64,000 bases of DNA from Bradyrhizobium lupini (GTDB lineage: Bacteria > Pseudomonadota > Alphaproteobacteria > Rhizobiales > Xanthobacteraceae): the NCBI RefSeq assembly GCF_040939785.1, contig NZ_CP162553.1, positions 5,413,001-5,477,000 of the forward strand. The letters run 5' to 3'. Under the pieces are notes generated by a model. The model did no database searches, was not told the DNA's origin, and saw only the letters and a program-made list of their open reading frames with translations. A program made the translations under genes and the position numbers. This document shows, in pieces, positions 27,275 through 37,009 of the stretch (position 1 is its first letter; each line of letters begins with the position of its first letter).

Positions 27275-28120
27275 CCCTACTCGACGTGCGCGCGCGGTCG
27301 TCGTTGCGGCGAGCGTGGGTTGCGGTTGTCCGAACGGATCGAGTTGCTGAACCGGCGGCGGCGCGCGCCGGACAATGCGGCGGCGCTTCTTGACGCGATG
27401 CGCCCGCGGCTTGGTCGCCTTGCTCTCCGGCGACCTGCTGTCGGCCTTAGAGCCGGCCTTGGCCTTCGCCGGCGGACCCTCCCAGGCCGTGGTCGCCGGG
27501 TCGTTCAATGCGGCGAACTTCGCGCTCGCCATGTCGAACCTGGACGAAGCCGAGGCTCCGCTGGGGGCGGCAGGTGTTGGTTTGCTCGCGAGAGCGATCG
27601 CAACGGGCTTGGCCTCGGCGATGGATGCGCTGGCGTCGGCCGGAGTAAGCGTGTTGCTTGAGGCCTGCACCGCGGCGTCCGTCGTCGTCTCGGCCTTGGT
27701 CTCCGCATTGGCCGGTTCGGCCGGGACGTCAGCCGGAGGTGCAACGACCTGCGGCTGACCGTCGGTCTCAGTAGTCAGCGCGACCACTTGTTCGGGCTCG
27801 CTCATCGGCAGTGCGATGGTCGGGACTTGATCGCGCAGCGACGGCGTCGGATCGGTGGCCGCTTCCGGCTCGACGCGGAGGACCGCGAGCACCGGCTGGG
27901 CCGGCTCGGGAGCTTGTGCAAACACCTGCTCCTGCGGGCCGTTCCGCCAGGAGGGGTTGCTGACATACTGCTCGTGGCTCGCCCGCAGCAGCGCGGCGGC
28001 GCCCAGGCCGAATACCAGGATGGAGGCTGACAGCAGGATCGCGGCAAACAGGAAGCGAAAGCCGGGAAGCATCGAGGGATTGCGAATTTCCGCCCCGGCG
28101 GTGAAGTGGCCAGGGCCCAT
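27218..28120 (-). CDS. Hypothetical membrane-anchored protein with Ala/Pro-rich domain
   Basis: About 300 residues. One strong transmembrane helix near the N-terminus (FRFLFAAILLSASILVFGLGAAALL) is followed by a long low-complexity Ala/Pro/Thr/Glu-rich region and a basic stretch (KATKPRAHRVKKRRRIVRRA) near the end. It is probably anchored in the inner membrane with a disordered periplasmic part. Start is uncertain: ATG 28120 (MGPGHF) and ATG 28072 (MLPGFR) are both possible. The last 19 codons overlap sseA and look unusual (VGLRRPGCDRRSLF), so the natural end may differ. Confidence 0.65.
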   Translation of the reverse strand: MGPGHFTAGAEIRNPSMLPGFRFLFAAILLSASILVFGLGAAALLRASHEQYVSNPSWRNGPQEQVFAQAPEPAQPVLAVLRVEPEAATDPTPSLRDQVPTIALPMSEPEQVVALTTETDGQPQVVAPPADVPAEPANAETKAETTTDAAVQASSNTLTPADASASIAEAKPVAIALASKPTPAAPSGASASSRFDMASAKFAALNDPATTAWEGPPAKAKAGSKADSRSPESKATKPRAHRVKKRRRIVRRAPPPVQQLDPFGQPQPTLAATTTARARRVGLRRPGCDRRSLFLAPFRP

Positions 28121-28439
28121 GAGCCATCTGAACGCGGTGACGGTACTGCTTGCCGCGTTCGCCACGCGGGGATCGAAGCTCAAAGCGGAGGCGAATCAGG
28201 CTGATCTCGAACATACCGCAACGATTCCGCGCCGTTCCCTAAAAAACGGAGCCGGCGACTCCGGCGATCTCGGGCGTGGGCTGATTTTCGCCCCGTGATG
28301 CAAGGAGGCAACGGTAGTCTTGCGGATCACAAATCGGCAAATCAGGCACAAATCCGCCTGTAATGTCTTGAATGTGCCGCTATCTTCCGTCATCTGGCCG
28401 TTAACGGTCCGGACGGGGCCCGGGGACTATACAAGAGCG
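28121..28439. other. Divergent intergenic region
   Basis: These 319 bases lie between the hypothetical membrane-protein gene and the L,D-transpeptidase gene, which point away from each other. I see no coding frame, repeat or clear promoter box; GACGGGGCCCGGGGACTATA just before 28440 could include a weak -10 but is not convincing. Confidence 0.35.
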
Positions 28440-29634
28440 ATGATGATCAAACATTTTCTGACGATATGCGCTGCCGCAACAGTCGCTGCGGCGGGAACCT
28501 CGCTCGCACAGGCCCAGAGCTATCCGGTCCAGCAGGCGCCGAGCTATGGCGCGCCGCCGGCCGAATATCGGCCCGGCGACCGCGCGCCGAGTTTCGACGC
28601 GCTCGACGATGAAGATGACGCGATGCCGCAGGCAGCGCTGCCGCCGCCCGGTCCGGATCCGCGTTACGGCCGTCCGTCCGGCGCTCCCCCGGTGTATTCC
28701 GCCGCGCCGCCGCAGGGTCCGGTGATGTCGCCCGATGATCCCCGTTATGGCCGTCCCGCAGGTGCCCCCGTCTACTCGGCCGCGCCGCCGCAGGGTCCCG
28801 TGACGTCGCCCGACGACCCGCGCTACGGCCGCCCTGCCGGCCCGCCCGCGGTGATCTACGCCGATCGTCCGGCTCAGGCGCCCGGCAGTGATGGCCTGCG
28901 TCCGCCCGAGGCGGTCGGTGGTCCCGCCGCGACCGGAACGGTCCAGGCTGGGCAGCCGCCCGTTGGTGCCGACGGTCGGCCGATGGCGATCGCCTCGCTG
29001 CCGCCCGAGGAGCAGCCTGACGCTGCTCCGGCGCAGCTGCCGCAGAACCTGCGCCGTCAGGAGGTCTCGCTGGCGACCAAGGAGCCGGCCGGAACACTCA
29101 TCGTCGATACCCCAAATACCTACCTCTATTACGTGCTGGGCAACGGCCGCGCGATCCGCTACGGCGTCCGCGTTGGCCGGGACGGCTTCACCTGGACCGG
29201 CGTGCAGAAGATCACCCGCAAGGCCGAGTGGCCGGATTGGCATCCGCCGACCGAGATGATCGAGCGCCAGCCCTATCTGCCGCGTTTCATGGCCGGCGGT
29301 CCCGGCAATCCGCTCGGCGCCCGTGCGATGTATCTCGGCTCGACCGTCTACCGCATCCACGGCACCAACCAGCCCCTCGACGATCGGCAAGTTCGTGTCG
29401 TCCGGCTGCATCGGCATGCTGAACGAGGACGTCTCCGACTTGTTCGATCGCGTCAAGGTCGGCACCCGCGTGGTCGTGATGCCGGGTGGTCCGCCGCCGG
29501 GAACGGCGACCGCATCCGCCGCGCCCATGCCCGGCACTGCCGGCCCCGCACCAATGGCCGCGCAGGCCGGCCCGGTCGGAGGCACCCAGCCGACAGTGGT
29601 GCCGCCGCTGCCCGCGCCCGTCACCGTGCGCTGA
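28440..29634 (+). pseudogene. L,D-transpeptidase (YkuD) lipo/periplasmic protein, frameshifted before the active-site cysteine
   Basis: Peptidoglycan 3-3 cross-linking enzyme. The first frame encodes a signal peptide (MMIKHFLTICAAATVAAAGT...AQA), a Pro-rich region with three copies of a 26-27-residue repeat (DPRYGRP at 28656, 28737 and 28815), and the YkuD domain up to YRIHGTNQP. The next frame supplies STIGKFVSSGCIGMLNEDVS with the catalytic Cys, through to the stop at 29634. Deleting one C from CCCC at 29373-29376 joins them as HGTNQPSTIGKF. Uncorrected, the protein loses its nucleophile and gains a 90-residue nonsense tail. Confidence 0.85.
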
Positions 29635-29790
29635 ATCGGCTTCGCAAGAATTGATCTGATGACGGCGCATGGCCTTCGGTCACGCGCCGTCATCATTTGA
29701 CGCATGCGTGCAGGTCGCACTTGCGCATACTTGAACGGCTCCGCACCTCGATTACGTCCGGGAGGATTGCAACGAATTGAGGAGCACAGG

Positions 29791-30760
29791 ATGCGCATCT
29801 TTGTTGCGGGCGCGACCGGCGCGGTCGGTCAGTATCTTGTTCCGGCGCTGGTCGCCGCGGGTCATTCGGTGATCGGCACGACACGGAGTGCGGCAAAAAC
29901 AGACCTTGTACGGCGATTGGGTGCGGAGCCGGTCGTTGCCGACGGTCTCGATGCCGACAGCATGCGCGCTGCGGTGATTGCGGCAAAGCCCAACGCCGTC
30001 ATCCACCAGATGACAGATCTCGCGGCCGCCACGGACCTCCGGCATTTCGATCGGGCTTTCAAGCGAACCAACGAGCTCCGCACCCGCGGAACCGACATTC
30101 TGCTCAACGCCGCGCGCGAGGCCGGCGCCAAGCGCTTCATCGCGCAAAGCTTCTGCGGCTGGACCTTCAGTCGCGCCGGCGGAACGGTGAAGATCGAGAC
30201 CGATGAACTCGACTCGAATCCACCGCGAGAGCTGCGACGCACGCTCGAGGCAATCCGCTATCTGGAGCAGAATCATCACCGCTTCGACGAAGCCGGAGGG
30301 CATCGTGCTGCGCTATGGATTCTTCTATGGACCCGGCACCGGCACGCTCTCGCCGGCGATGATCGACCAGCTGCGCCACCGGCGTGTGCCGGTGATCGGT
30401 GACGGCGGCGGCACGTGGTCGTTCATTCACACCGAAGATGCAGCCTCTGCCACGCTCGCCGCGCTTGAACGCGGACGCACCGGCAGCATCTACAATATCG
30501 TCGACGATCATCCGGCGCCGGTGAAGGATTGGTTGCCCGCGCTGGCCGAACTCCTCGGTGCCAAGCCGCCGCGTCACATCCCCGCCTGGCTCGGGCGCCT
30601 GCTTGCGGGCGAGCATATGGTTGCGATGATGACGGAGGTGCGTGGAGCCTCCAACGGCAAGGCCAAGCGCGAGCTCGGTTGGCTGCCGGCGCATGCCTCC
30701 TGGCGCGACGGCTTTGCCGATGCGGCACGGCAGCCCACCAGCCAGCGCTCGGCGGCCTGA
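29791..30760 (+). pseudogene. NAD-dependent epimerase/dehydratase family protein, frameshifted
   Basis: Extended SDR protein. The N-terminal half (MRIFVAGATGAVGQYLVPAL, with the GxxGxxG nucleotide motif, then AQSFCGWTFS) is in one frame up to AIRYLEQ. The C-terminal half (ITASTKPEGIVLRYGFFYGP through WSFIHTEDAASATLAAL and YNIVDDHPAPVKDW) is in the next. One A removed from AA at 30271-30272 (context GCAGAATC) restores YLEQIITAS and a product of about 322 residues. The ATG at 29791 has GAGGAG upstream. Neighbours give no hint of pathway. Confidence 0.83.
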
Positions 30761-30766
30761 GGCATA

Positions 30767-31729
30767 TCAGGCCAGCTTGCGCGGCAGCTCACCGCCCTTG
30801 GTGAAAGCGTCGATCGCCTCGACCATCTGGCCGTAATGGATGCGCAAGCCGTCCGCGGTGGCGTAGCCGAGATGCGGCGTCAGGACGAGATTGTCGAGCT
30901 TGCGGAAGGGATGGTCCGTCGGCAACGGCTCGACCGAGAACACGTCGATGCCGGCGCCTGCAATCCTCTTCTGCTGCAACGCCTCGAGCAGTGCCTGCTC
31001 GTCCACGATCGGCCCGCGCGCGGTGTTGACGAGGAAGGCCGTCGGTTTCATCCGCGCCAGATCGGAAGCCCCGACCAGCCCGCGCGAGCGCTCGCTCAGC
31101 ACCACATGGATGCTGACGATATCGGCCTTGGTGAACAGCTCCTCCTTGGTGGCATAGCCGACCCCGACGTCCTTGCACTTCTCCGGGGTCAGGTTCGGGC
31201 TCCAGGCGATCACGTTCATGCCGAACGCCTTCGCGATATCAGCCATCTTGCTGCCGAGCTTGCCGAGCCCGACGACGCCGAGCGTCAATCCCTCGATCTC
31301 GACGCCGGCAAAGGCCTGCCAGGGCTCGCCCGCATGCATGCGCGCGTTCTCGCGGCCGATGCCGCGGGTCAGTTCCAGGATCAGGCCCATGGTGAGGGGC
31401 GCGGTCGGATCGCGCGAATATTGCGTGCCGCCGATCGTGACGCCCCGCGCCTTGGCGGCCTCCATGTCGATCGAGGCGTTGCGCATGCCTGACGTCAGCA
31501 GGAGCTTCAGCTTCGGCAGGCTTTCGAACAGGCTCTTGGGGAACGCGGTGCGCTCGCGCATCGCGCAGACGATCTCGAAATCGGCCAGCGCGCTCGCCGC
31601 GGCCTGCTCGGAGACGAAGGGATGGCTGAACACGGTGACGTCGATGCGGTCGGACAGGCTTTGCCAATCGGCGACGTCGAGGGCGAGGTTGAAATAGTCG
31701 TCGAGAATTGCACAGCGCAGCCGCGTCAT
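30767..31729 (-). CDS. D-2-hydroxyacid dehydrogenase family protein
   Basis: NAD-dependent oxidoreductase of 320 residues in the PGDH/formate dehydrogenase-like family. LGVVGLGKLGSKMADIAKAF (from about residue 146) is the NAD-binding fold. The catalytic Arg is in VNTARGPIVDEQAL, Glu in VFSVEPLPTDHPF and His in LTPHLGYAT. The sequence MRERTAFPKSLFESLPKLKL in the substrate domain is common in this group. It converges on the epimerase with only 6 bases between stops. Substrate unknown. Confidence 0.9.
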   Translation of the reverse strand: MTRLRCAILDDYFNLALDVADWQSLSDRIDVTVFSHPFVSEQAAASALADFEIVCAMRERTAFPKSLFESLPKLKLLLTSGMRNASIDMEAAKARGVTIGGTQYSRDPTAPLTMGLILELTRGIGRENARMHAGEPWQAFAGVEIEGLTLGVVGLGKLGSKMADIAKAFGMNVIAWSPNLTPEKCKDVGVGYATKEELFTKADIVSIHVVLSERSRGLVGASDLARMKPTAFLVNTARGPIVDEQALLEALQQKRIAGAGIDVFSVEPLPTDHPFRKLDNLVLTPHLGYATADGLRIHYGQMVEAIDAFTKGGELPRKLA

Positions 31730-31833
31730 CAGCGTTCTTCCATGGCGAGAGGTGGAACCAGGCCATGGTTGCGCGCAATCAGGACCGTGCGCAAGCCGTG
31801 CGCGTCTTCAAAAATCCGACAGGTGATAAAGGC

Positions 31834-32049
31834 TCAGAGGTCGCGGGGCTTGAGCCGGAACGGCGCATTCATGCCGTGCTTGGCGCGCCAGGCCGGGCCG
31901 GGGCCGCGCATGTAATGCAGTTCGGGCCGGTAGGGGTTGAAAGCGGTGGCAAAGAAGCGCTTCCAGAAGCCCTTGATCTCCGAGGCAAATGCGGAGGCGC
32001 TGCCGGCTTCCGCCGGAACGGGAAGGGAGTTGGTCTCGATCATGGCCAT
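31834..32049 (-). CDS. Small conserved hypothetical protein
   Basis: A 71-residue protein beginning [16 protein letters not shown], then [20 protein letters not shown], and ending in a basic tail ([20 protein letters not shown]). No transmembrane segment or enzyme motif. I do not know a function; similar short proteins are recalled from Bradyrhizobium genomes. The second ATG (32043) is an alternative start. It is divergent from ettA, 232 bases away. Confidence 0.65.
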   Translation of the reverse strand: MAMIETNSLPVPAEAGSASAFASEIKGFWKRFFATAFNPYRPELHYMRGPGPAWRAKHGMNAPFRLKPRDL

Positions 32050-32281
32050 GACGCTGTCTCGCTGTGCTCCCGTTCATTCTGAGCGGGTGGCGCTGTTTCC
32101 GCGCGAAACCGAGCTTTGGCCTGATTTATTAAAAGATGGTTTCAATTGTCCGGATCGGCGGCGGGATGGTGTCCGTCCCGTATTCATCCGTGGTGAACGG
32201 AGGGAAAACATTGCCCTTTCGGGGCGGGATCGCTACATCGGCGGCAAGCAAATTTCCTCAAATCGAAGGTTTTCGGGACCG

Positions 32282-33931
32282 ATGGCGCGCCAGTTCATCT
32301 ATTTCATGCAGGGCCTGACCAAGAGCTACCCGACCCGGAAGGTGCTCGATAACATCCATCTGAGCTTCTATCCGGACGCCAAGATCGGCGTGCTCGGTGT
32401 CAACGGCTCGGGCAAGTCGACGCTGCTCAAAATCATGGCCGGCCTCGACAAGGAGTACAACGGCGAGGCCTGGGTCGCCCAGGGCGCCCGCGTCGGCTAT
32501 CTCGAGCAGGAGCCGCATCTCGATCCGGCATTGAGCGTGCGCGAGAACGTCATGCTGGGCGTCGCCAAGCAGAAGGCCATCCTCGATCGCTACAACGAGC
32601 TGGCGATGAACTACTCCGAGGAGACCGCCGACGAGATGACCAAGCTGCAGGACGAGATCGAGGCCCAGGGCCTCTGGGATCTCGACAGCAAGGTCGACCA
32701 GGCCATGGACGCGCTGCGCTGTCCGCCCGACGATGCCGACGTGTCGAAACTCTCCGGCGGTGAGCGCCGCCGCGTCGCGTTGTGCAAGCTGCTGCTCGAC
32801 CAGCCTGAGTTGTTGCTGCTGGACGAACCGACCAACCATCTCGACGCGGAATCGGTGTCGTGGCTGGAAGGCCATCTGCGCAACTATCCCGGCGCGATCC
32901 TGATCGTCACCCATGACCGCTACTTCCTCGACAACGTCACGAGCTGGATTCTCGAGCTCGATCGCGGCAAGGGCATTCCCTACGAGGGCAATTACTCGTC
33001 CTGGCTGCAGCAGAAACAGAAGCGGCTCGAGCAGGAGGGCCGCGAGGACGCTGCGCATCAGAAGACGCTGGCCCGCGAGCAGGAATGGATCGCGTCCTCG
33101 CCGAAAGCGCGCCAGGCCAAATCCAAGGCGCGCTATCAGCGCTATGACGAACTGCTGAAACAGGCGAGCGAAAAGCAGACACAGACCGCGCAGATCACGA
33201 TTCCCGTGGCCGAGCGACTGGGTCAGAACGTGGTCGACTTCGAAGGGCTCAGCAAAGGTTTCGGCGATCGCATGCTGATCGACGATCTCACTTTCAAGCT
33301 GCCGCCCGGCGGTATCGTCGGCGTGATCGGCGCCAACGGCGCCGGCAAGACCACGCTGTTCAGGATGATCACCAAGCAGGAAGAGCCGGACAAGGGCACC
33401 ATCACGATCGGCGAGAGCGTTCATCTCGGTTACGTCGATCAGTCCCGCGACGCGCTCGATGGCAGCAAGAATGTGTGGGAGGAGATCTCCGGCGGCAACG
33501 AGCTGATCCTGCTCGGCAAGAGGGAAGTCAATTCACGCGGCTATTGTTCGTCGTTCAACTTCAAGGGCGCCGACCAGCAGAAGAAAGTCGGCGCGCTCTC
33601 CGGCGGTGAACGCAACCGCGTGCACCTTGCGAAAATGCTGAAATCCGGCGCCAACGTTCTGCTGCTCGACGAGCCGACCAACGACCTCGACGTCGACACC
33701 CTGCGTGCGCTCGAAGAGGCGCTGGAGGATTTCGCCGGCTGCGCCGTCATCATCAGCCATGATCGCTGGTTCCTCGACCGCATCGCGACCCACATCCTGG
33801 CCTTCGAAGGCGACAGCCATGTCGAATGGTTCGAGGGCAACTTCCAGGACTACGAGAAGGACAAGATGCGCCGGCTCGGCCAGGACAGCATCATCCCGCA
33901 CCGCGTGAAGTACAAGAAGCTGACGCGGTGA
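32282..33931 (+). CDS. ettA: Energy-dependent translational throttle protein EttA (ABC-F ATPase)
   Basis: Ribosome-binding ABC-F protein of 549 residues that gates the first elongation steps according to ATP/ADP. Two ATPase domains: Walker [10 protein letters not shown] and GANGAGKTT, signatures [12 protein letters not shown] and [12 protein letters not shown], Walker [13 protein letters not shown] and [12 protein letters not shown]. The EttA-specific arm and linker are present ([20 protein letters not shown], then [20 protein letters not shown]). The chosen ATG ([14 protein letters not shown]) matches the usual family N-terminus; the frame runs further upstream but without family sequence. 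Confidence 0.95.
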   Translation: MARQFIYFMQGLTKSYPTRKVLDNIHLSFYPDAKIGVLGVNGSGKSTLLKIMAGLDKEYNGEAWVAQGARVGYLEQEPHLDPALSVRENVMLGVAKQKAILDRYNELAMNYSEETADEMTKLQDEIEAQGLWDLDSKVDQAMDALRCPPDDADVSKLSGGERRRVALCKLLLDQPELLLLDEPTNHLDAESVSWLEGHLRNYPGAILIVTHDRYFLDNVTSWILELDRGKGIPYEGNYSSWLQQKQKRLEQEGREDAAHQKTLAREQEWIASSPKARQAKSKARYQRYDELLKQASEKQTQTAQITIPVAERLGQNVVDFEGLSKGFGDRMLIDDLTFKLPPGGIVGVIGANGAGKTTLFRMITKQEEPDKGTITIGESVHLGYVDQSRDALDGSKNVWEEISGGNELILLGKREVNSRGYCSSFNFKGADQQKKVGALSGGERNRVHLAKMLKSGANVLLLDEPTNDLDVDTLRALEEALEDFAGCAVIISHDRWFLDRIATHILAFEGDSHVEWFEGNFQDYEKDKMRRLGQDSIIPHRVKYKKLTR

Positions 33932-33938
33932 TCTCAAA

Positions 33939-35166
33939 ATGATGCGGCGGGTGCTGATAGCTGCGGTGATCGCTATCACCTGCAGCCTGTCGCCCGCCGG
34001 CGCTGCCGACGCCGCCTTCGCGCAGTTCATCGCCTCGCTGTGGCCGGAGGCGGAGGCCGCCGGCGTGTCGCGCGCGACGTTCGAGCGAGAGACGCGCGGG
34101 CTCGAGCCGGACTACAAGCTGCCGGATCTGATCCTGCCGGGGCGTCCCGCAACGGGGGCGCCGTCACAGGCCGAGTTCGTGCAGGTGCCGGCCGACTATG
34201 TCAGGGAAGCCTCGATCGCGCGGCTTGCGGGCGAGGGGCAGCGGTTGCTGCAAAAATATCGCCCCGCGCTGACCGAGATCGAGAAAAAACTCCGGCGTGC
34301 CTGCTACCGTGATGCTGGCGATCTGGGGCCGCGAGACCGACTATGGCCGCTATACGCTGCCTTACGATCTCGTCCGCGTGCTGGCGACGCAGGCCTATGT
34401 CGGCCGCCGCAAGGACAGCTATCGCAACGAGTTCATCCTCTCGCTGAAAATTCTCGGTGACGGCGTAGTGACACGCAAGGACATGCGCTCGTCCTGGGCC
34501 GGTGCGACCGGGCTCACGCAATTCCTGCCGTCCGAATATTACAAGCATGGCGTCGATTTCGACCGCGACGGCCGCATCGACATCTGGCACTCGGTGCCGG
34601 ATGCGCTGGCCTCCGCCGCGCAGCAGCTCGTCAACAAGGGCTGGCAGAGCGGTGTACGCTGGGCCTACGAGGTGCAGGCACCGGCCAAAGTCGATTGCAC
34701 CGCCGGCGTGCCCGAGGTGACGAAGCCGATCGGCCAATGGCTGCGCGAAGGCTTTGTACCGGTGCGTGGACAAAAGCTCACTGCCGCCGAGCAGGCACAG
34801 CCGGCGTCCCTGCTGCAGCCTGAAGGCATCTACGGCCCGTCCTTCCTGACCACGAAGAACTACTTCGTGATCAAGGAATACAATTTTTCCGACCTCTACG
34901 TGCTGTTCGTCGGACATCTCGCCGACCGCATGACGAGCCCGCAACCGTTCGCGACCCCATGGTCTGCCTCGAAGCAATTGCGGACCAAGGACGTCGAGGC
35001 GATGCAGCGGGGGCTCACGCACGTCGGGCTCTACAAGGACAAGATCGACGGCAAGGCGGGCATGCAGACGCGCGCTGCGCTCGGCGCCTACCAGAAGTCG
35101 GCAGGCCTCAAGGTCGATTGCTGGCCGAGCGAAGAGGTGCTGCGCTCGATCCAGGCGGCGCGATAG
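33939..35166 (+). pseudogene. MltB-type lytic murein transglycosylase with peptidoglycan-binding domain, frameshifted
   Basis: Cell-wall lyase. A signal peptide (MMRRVLIAAVIAITCSLSPA...) and the first 115 residues are in one frame, to LTEIEKK. The next frame continues SGVPATVMLAIWGRETDYGR (SLT_2 core with the catalytic Glu), SWAGATGLTQFLPSEYYK and a C-terminal PG_binding_1 domain (QRGLTHVGLYKDKIDGKAG). Deleting one A from AAAAAA at 34284-34289 restores EIEKNSGVPATVM and about 408 residues. It starts 7 bases after ettA, so it may be cotranscribed with it. Confidence 0.85.
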
Positions 35167-35190
35167 GCGCAGGGCTGGCTAAAGAAAAAA

Positions 35191-35217
35191 AGCCCGGCCG
35201 AGGTGCTCGGCCGGGCT
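35191..35217 (-). terminator. Rho-independent terminator
   Basis: AGCCCGGCCGAG pairs perfectly with CTCGGCCGGGCT around a 3-base loop. On the minus strand it is followed by an unbroken T tract (the A run 35184-35190 on the plus strand), so it terminates the gene at 35253-35537. It may also serve the convergent transglycosylase gene. Confidence 0.88.
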
Positions 35218-35252
35218 TCGATCGCGGCGCTCATGAACGCCATGCGGTCAGA

Positions 35253-35537
35253 TCAGTAGCAAACGCGAACCGGGCGGACGGTCCAACCGTAGCCATCCCA
35301 GTAGCGCTGGCGCTGCCAGTAGCAGGGCGGGGGCGGCGGGCCGGGCTCGGCCACATAAACCGGTCCACCATAGGCGGGACGGCTCGATGCGATGGCGCCG
35401 CCGACGATCGCGCCGCCGATCAGGCCGGCTGCGATGCCGACGCCGACCCCGTCATGGGCCTGGGCGGACGGCGTGGCGGTCACCAGCGAACCGGCGATCG
35501 TCGCAACCGTGAGGGCGGCAACTAAAGTCTTCTTCAT
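35253..35537 (-). CDS. Small exported Gly/aromatic-rich protein
   Basis: A 94-residue protein with a signal peptide (MKKTLVAALTVATIAGSLVT...AQA), a glycine-rich hydrophobic stretch (GVGVGIAAGLIGGAIVGGAI) of glycine-zipper type and a C-terminal block CYWQRQRYWDGYGWTVRPVR followed by VCY. The two Cys about 21 residues apart could form a disulfide. It is a paralogue of the gene at 35749. Likely periplasmic or outer-membrane associated; function unknown. Confidence 0.82.
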   Translation of the reverse strand: MKKTLVAALTVATIAGSLVTATPSAQAHDGVGVGIAAGLIGGAIVGGAIASSRPAYGGPVYVAEPGPPPPPCYWQRQRYWDGYGWTVRPVRVCY

Positions 35538-35748
35538 ACTCTTGGCTCTCCTGAGAGATGGATGCTCCTTGTTAGGAGCGCCCGGGGTTCAAAGGTTCAC
35601 GCAGACTCTGATGGAATTGGCCTTGCAGCTAGGAAGCGCGCAAATGGTCAATCCGCGGTAAACGCACACGGAGCTGTGACGAGAAAAAGCGGTCTTTTTC
35701 AGGCCCCTAAATGAACGGCGCATCTGGAATGAGCCGGTTGGGGCGACT

Positions 35749-36081
35749 TCAGCCACAGACTCTGGCGCGGCGGACGCGCCAGGCATAACCGTCCCAGAAG
35801 CGCTGCTTCTGCCAGACGCAGCCGTTGCCGTAATAGTCGTCCGCGACGTAGCCCGGGCCCGGCGCATAGTAGCGCGGCGGATAGTATCCGGGACCATATG
35901 CGTAGCCCGGGCCAGGGCCTGGACCGTAATAATACGGAGAGGCCAGCGCCCCACCGACAATGGCGCCGCCGATGATTCCGGCTGCCACACCCGCGGCGAC
36001 GCCGCGTTGCGCCTGGGCTGGTGTAATGGCGCTAAGGGCCACAGCGGCGACGGCAGCAATTGCCAGGAGCGACTTCTTCAT
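35749..36081 (-). CDS. Small exported Gly/Tyr-rich protein, paralogue of the neighbouring gene
   Basis: A 110-residue protein: signal peptide (MKKSLLAIAAVAAVALSAIT), the same glycine-zipper segment (GVAAGIIGGAIVGGALAS), a Tyr/Pro/Gly-rich middle (YYGPGPGPGYAYGPGYYPPR) missing in its neighbour, and the shared C-terminal block CVWQKQRFWDGYAWRVRRAR plus VCG. ATG 36081 is chosen because it starts the signal peptide. The shared head and tail show tandem duplication followed by divergence of the middle. Confidence 0.82.
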   Translation of the reverse strand: MKKSLLAIAAVAAVALSAITPAQAQRGVAAGVAAGIIGGAIVGGALASPYYYGPGPGPGYAYGPGYYPPRYYAPGPGYVADDYYGNGCVWQKQRFWDGYAWRVRRARVCG

Positions 36082-36214
36082 TGGCTGACCTTTCGAGCAA
36101 ACACGCGGGAACTCTTTGAGGGTAAAGTTCCATACTTCGTTTGAATGATCAATGAACGGCACCTTTGCCGGGGCGACCAATCGGTAAGGACCGCAGCCCA
36201 GCCAGGGGAGGGCG

Positions 36215-36502
36215 ATGATGGGTAACGCGATGATAAATGCATTGATCGCTGCCGGGATCGTCTCCGCGATCGGCTACGGCTGGATCACCCATCTCCAGAA
36301 CCGCGGCCAGCGGCGCTCCCGCGCCGGGGCCAGCGGCAATAGCGGTGGCGACACCTCCGCGGGCACGAGCGACGGCTTCTCATTGGGGAGCTGGTTTTCC
36401 AGCGATAGTTCCAGCAGCTCGACCGACGGCGGCAGCTGTTCCAGCAGCGATGGCGGCAGTAGTGGCGGATATTGCGGGGGCGGCGATGGTGGAGGCGACT
36501 AG
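36215..36502 (+). CDS. Membrane-anchored Ser/Gly-rich hypothetical protein
   Basis: A 95-residue protein with one N-terminal hydrophobic helix (MINALIAAGIVSAIGYGWIT), a basic patch (QNRGQRRSRAG) and a C-terminal low-complexity part dominated by Ser, Gly, Asp and Cys (SSDSSSSSTDGGSCSSSDGG). The ATG has GGGGAG five bases upstream. The tail may be disordered; its two Cys have no clear motif. No function can be assigned. Confidence 0.6.
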   Translation: MMGNAMINALIAAGIVSAIGYGWITHLQNRGQRRSRAGASGNSGGDTSAGTSDGFSLGSWFSSDSSSSSTDGGSCSSSDGGSSGGYCGGGDGGGD

Positions 36503-36537
36503 ATCTGCCGCAATCTTGATCCAGAGCAAGGCCCTGT

Positions 36538-36554
36538 TTTAGAGCCGTTCTAGG
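36538..36554. promoter_or_regulatory. Probable Irr box (ICE) upstream of bfd, imperfect
   Basis: TTTAGAGCCGTTCTAGG has the 7-3-7 layout of the perfect palindrome before bfr, with mismatches in both arms. It lies 110 bases before the bfd start, consistent with iron control by Irr as described for Bradyrhizobium iron genes. Confidence 0.45.
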
Positions 36555-36663
36555 CTGTTTGCGGGCTAGTTTGGAATAGCTTCAAATTCCGCTTTTTCCT
36601 TTTGCATCCGGCCGGCCCCTTAAATATCGATGATGGCGCATCACCAAAGGGCCTGCCGCTTCC

Positions 36664-36936
36664 ATGATCGTTTGTTCCTGTAACGTGCTGAGCGATGACG
36701 ACATCCGCGCCGCCGTCGCCGAGTCCGACGACGCCGTGCGCCATGCCAAGCAGGTCTATGGATGTCTCGGCTGTAGCGCCGAATGCGGCCGCTGCGCCCG
36801 GACGATCAAGACCATTATCGATGAAGCGCTCGGCCCCTGTGCCTCGTCCTGCTGCTCCGGCTGCCCGCACAACCACACTGTGGCTGCCAATGACGAGACG
36901 GCCCAGCCGGCCGAGTTCGCCCTCGCGGCCTGCTGA
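36664..36936 (+). CDS. bfd: Bacterioferritin-associated ferredoxin
   Basis: [2Fe-2S] protein of 90 residues that delivers electrons to bacterioferritin to release stored iron. The Bfd cysteine pattern is visible: C4 and C6 (MIVCSCN), then C41 and C44 (AECGRCARTI). An extra Cys-rich tail (CASSCCSGCPHNH) follows the core, longer than the E. coli protein of about 64 residues, and could bind additional metal. It sits 133 bases upstream of bfr on the same strand with its own upstream box. Confidence 0.9.
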   Translation: MIVCSCNVLSDDDIRAAVAESDDAVRHAKQVYGCLGCSAECGRCARTIKTIIDEALGPCASSCCSGCPHNHTVAANDETAQPAEFALAAC

Positions 36937-37009
36937 AATCTTCCGCAACCGTTACTGAGCTTTTCCCCGGCTGCGTCTCCGTAGCCGGTTGCCCCAGTCT
37001 TCAAACTCA

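Noticed and set aside
28320..28439. Upstream TTG start of the L,D-transpeptidase
   Set aside because: It would place 40 residues before an otherwise perfect signal peptide.
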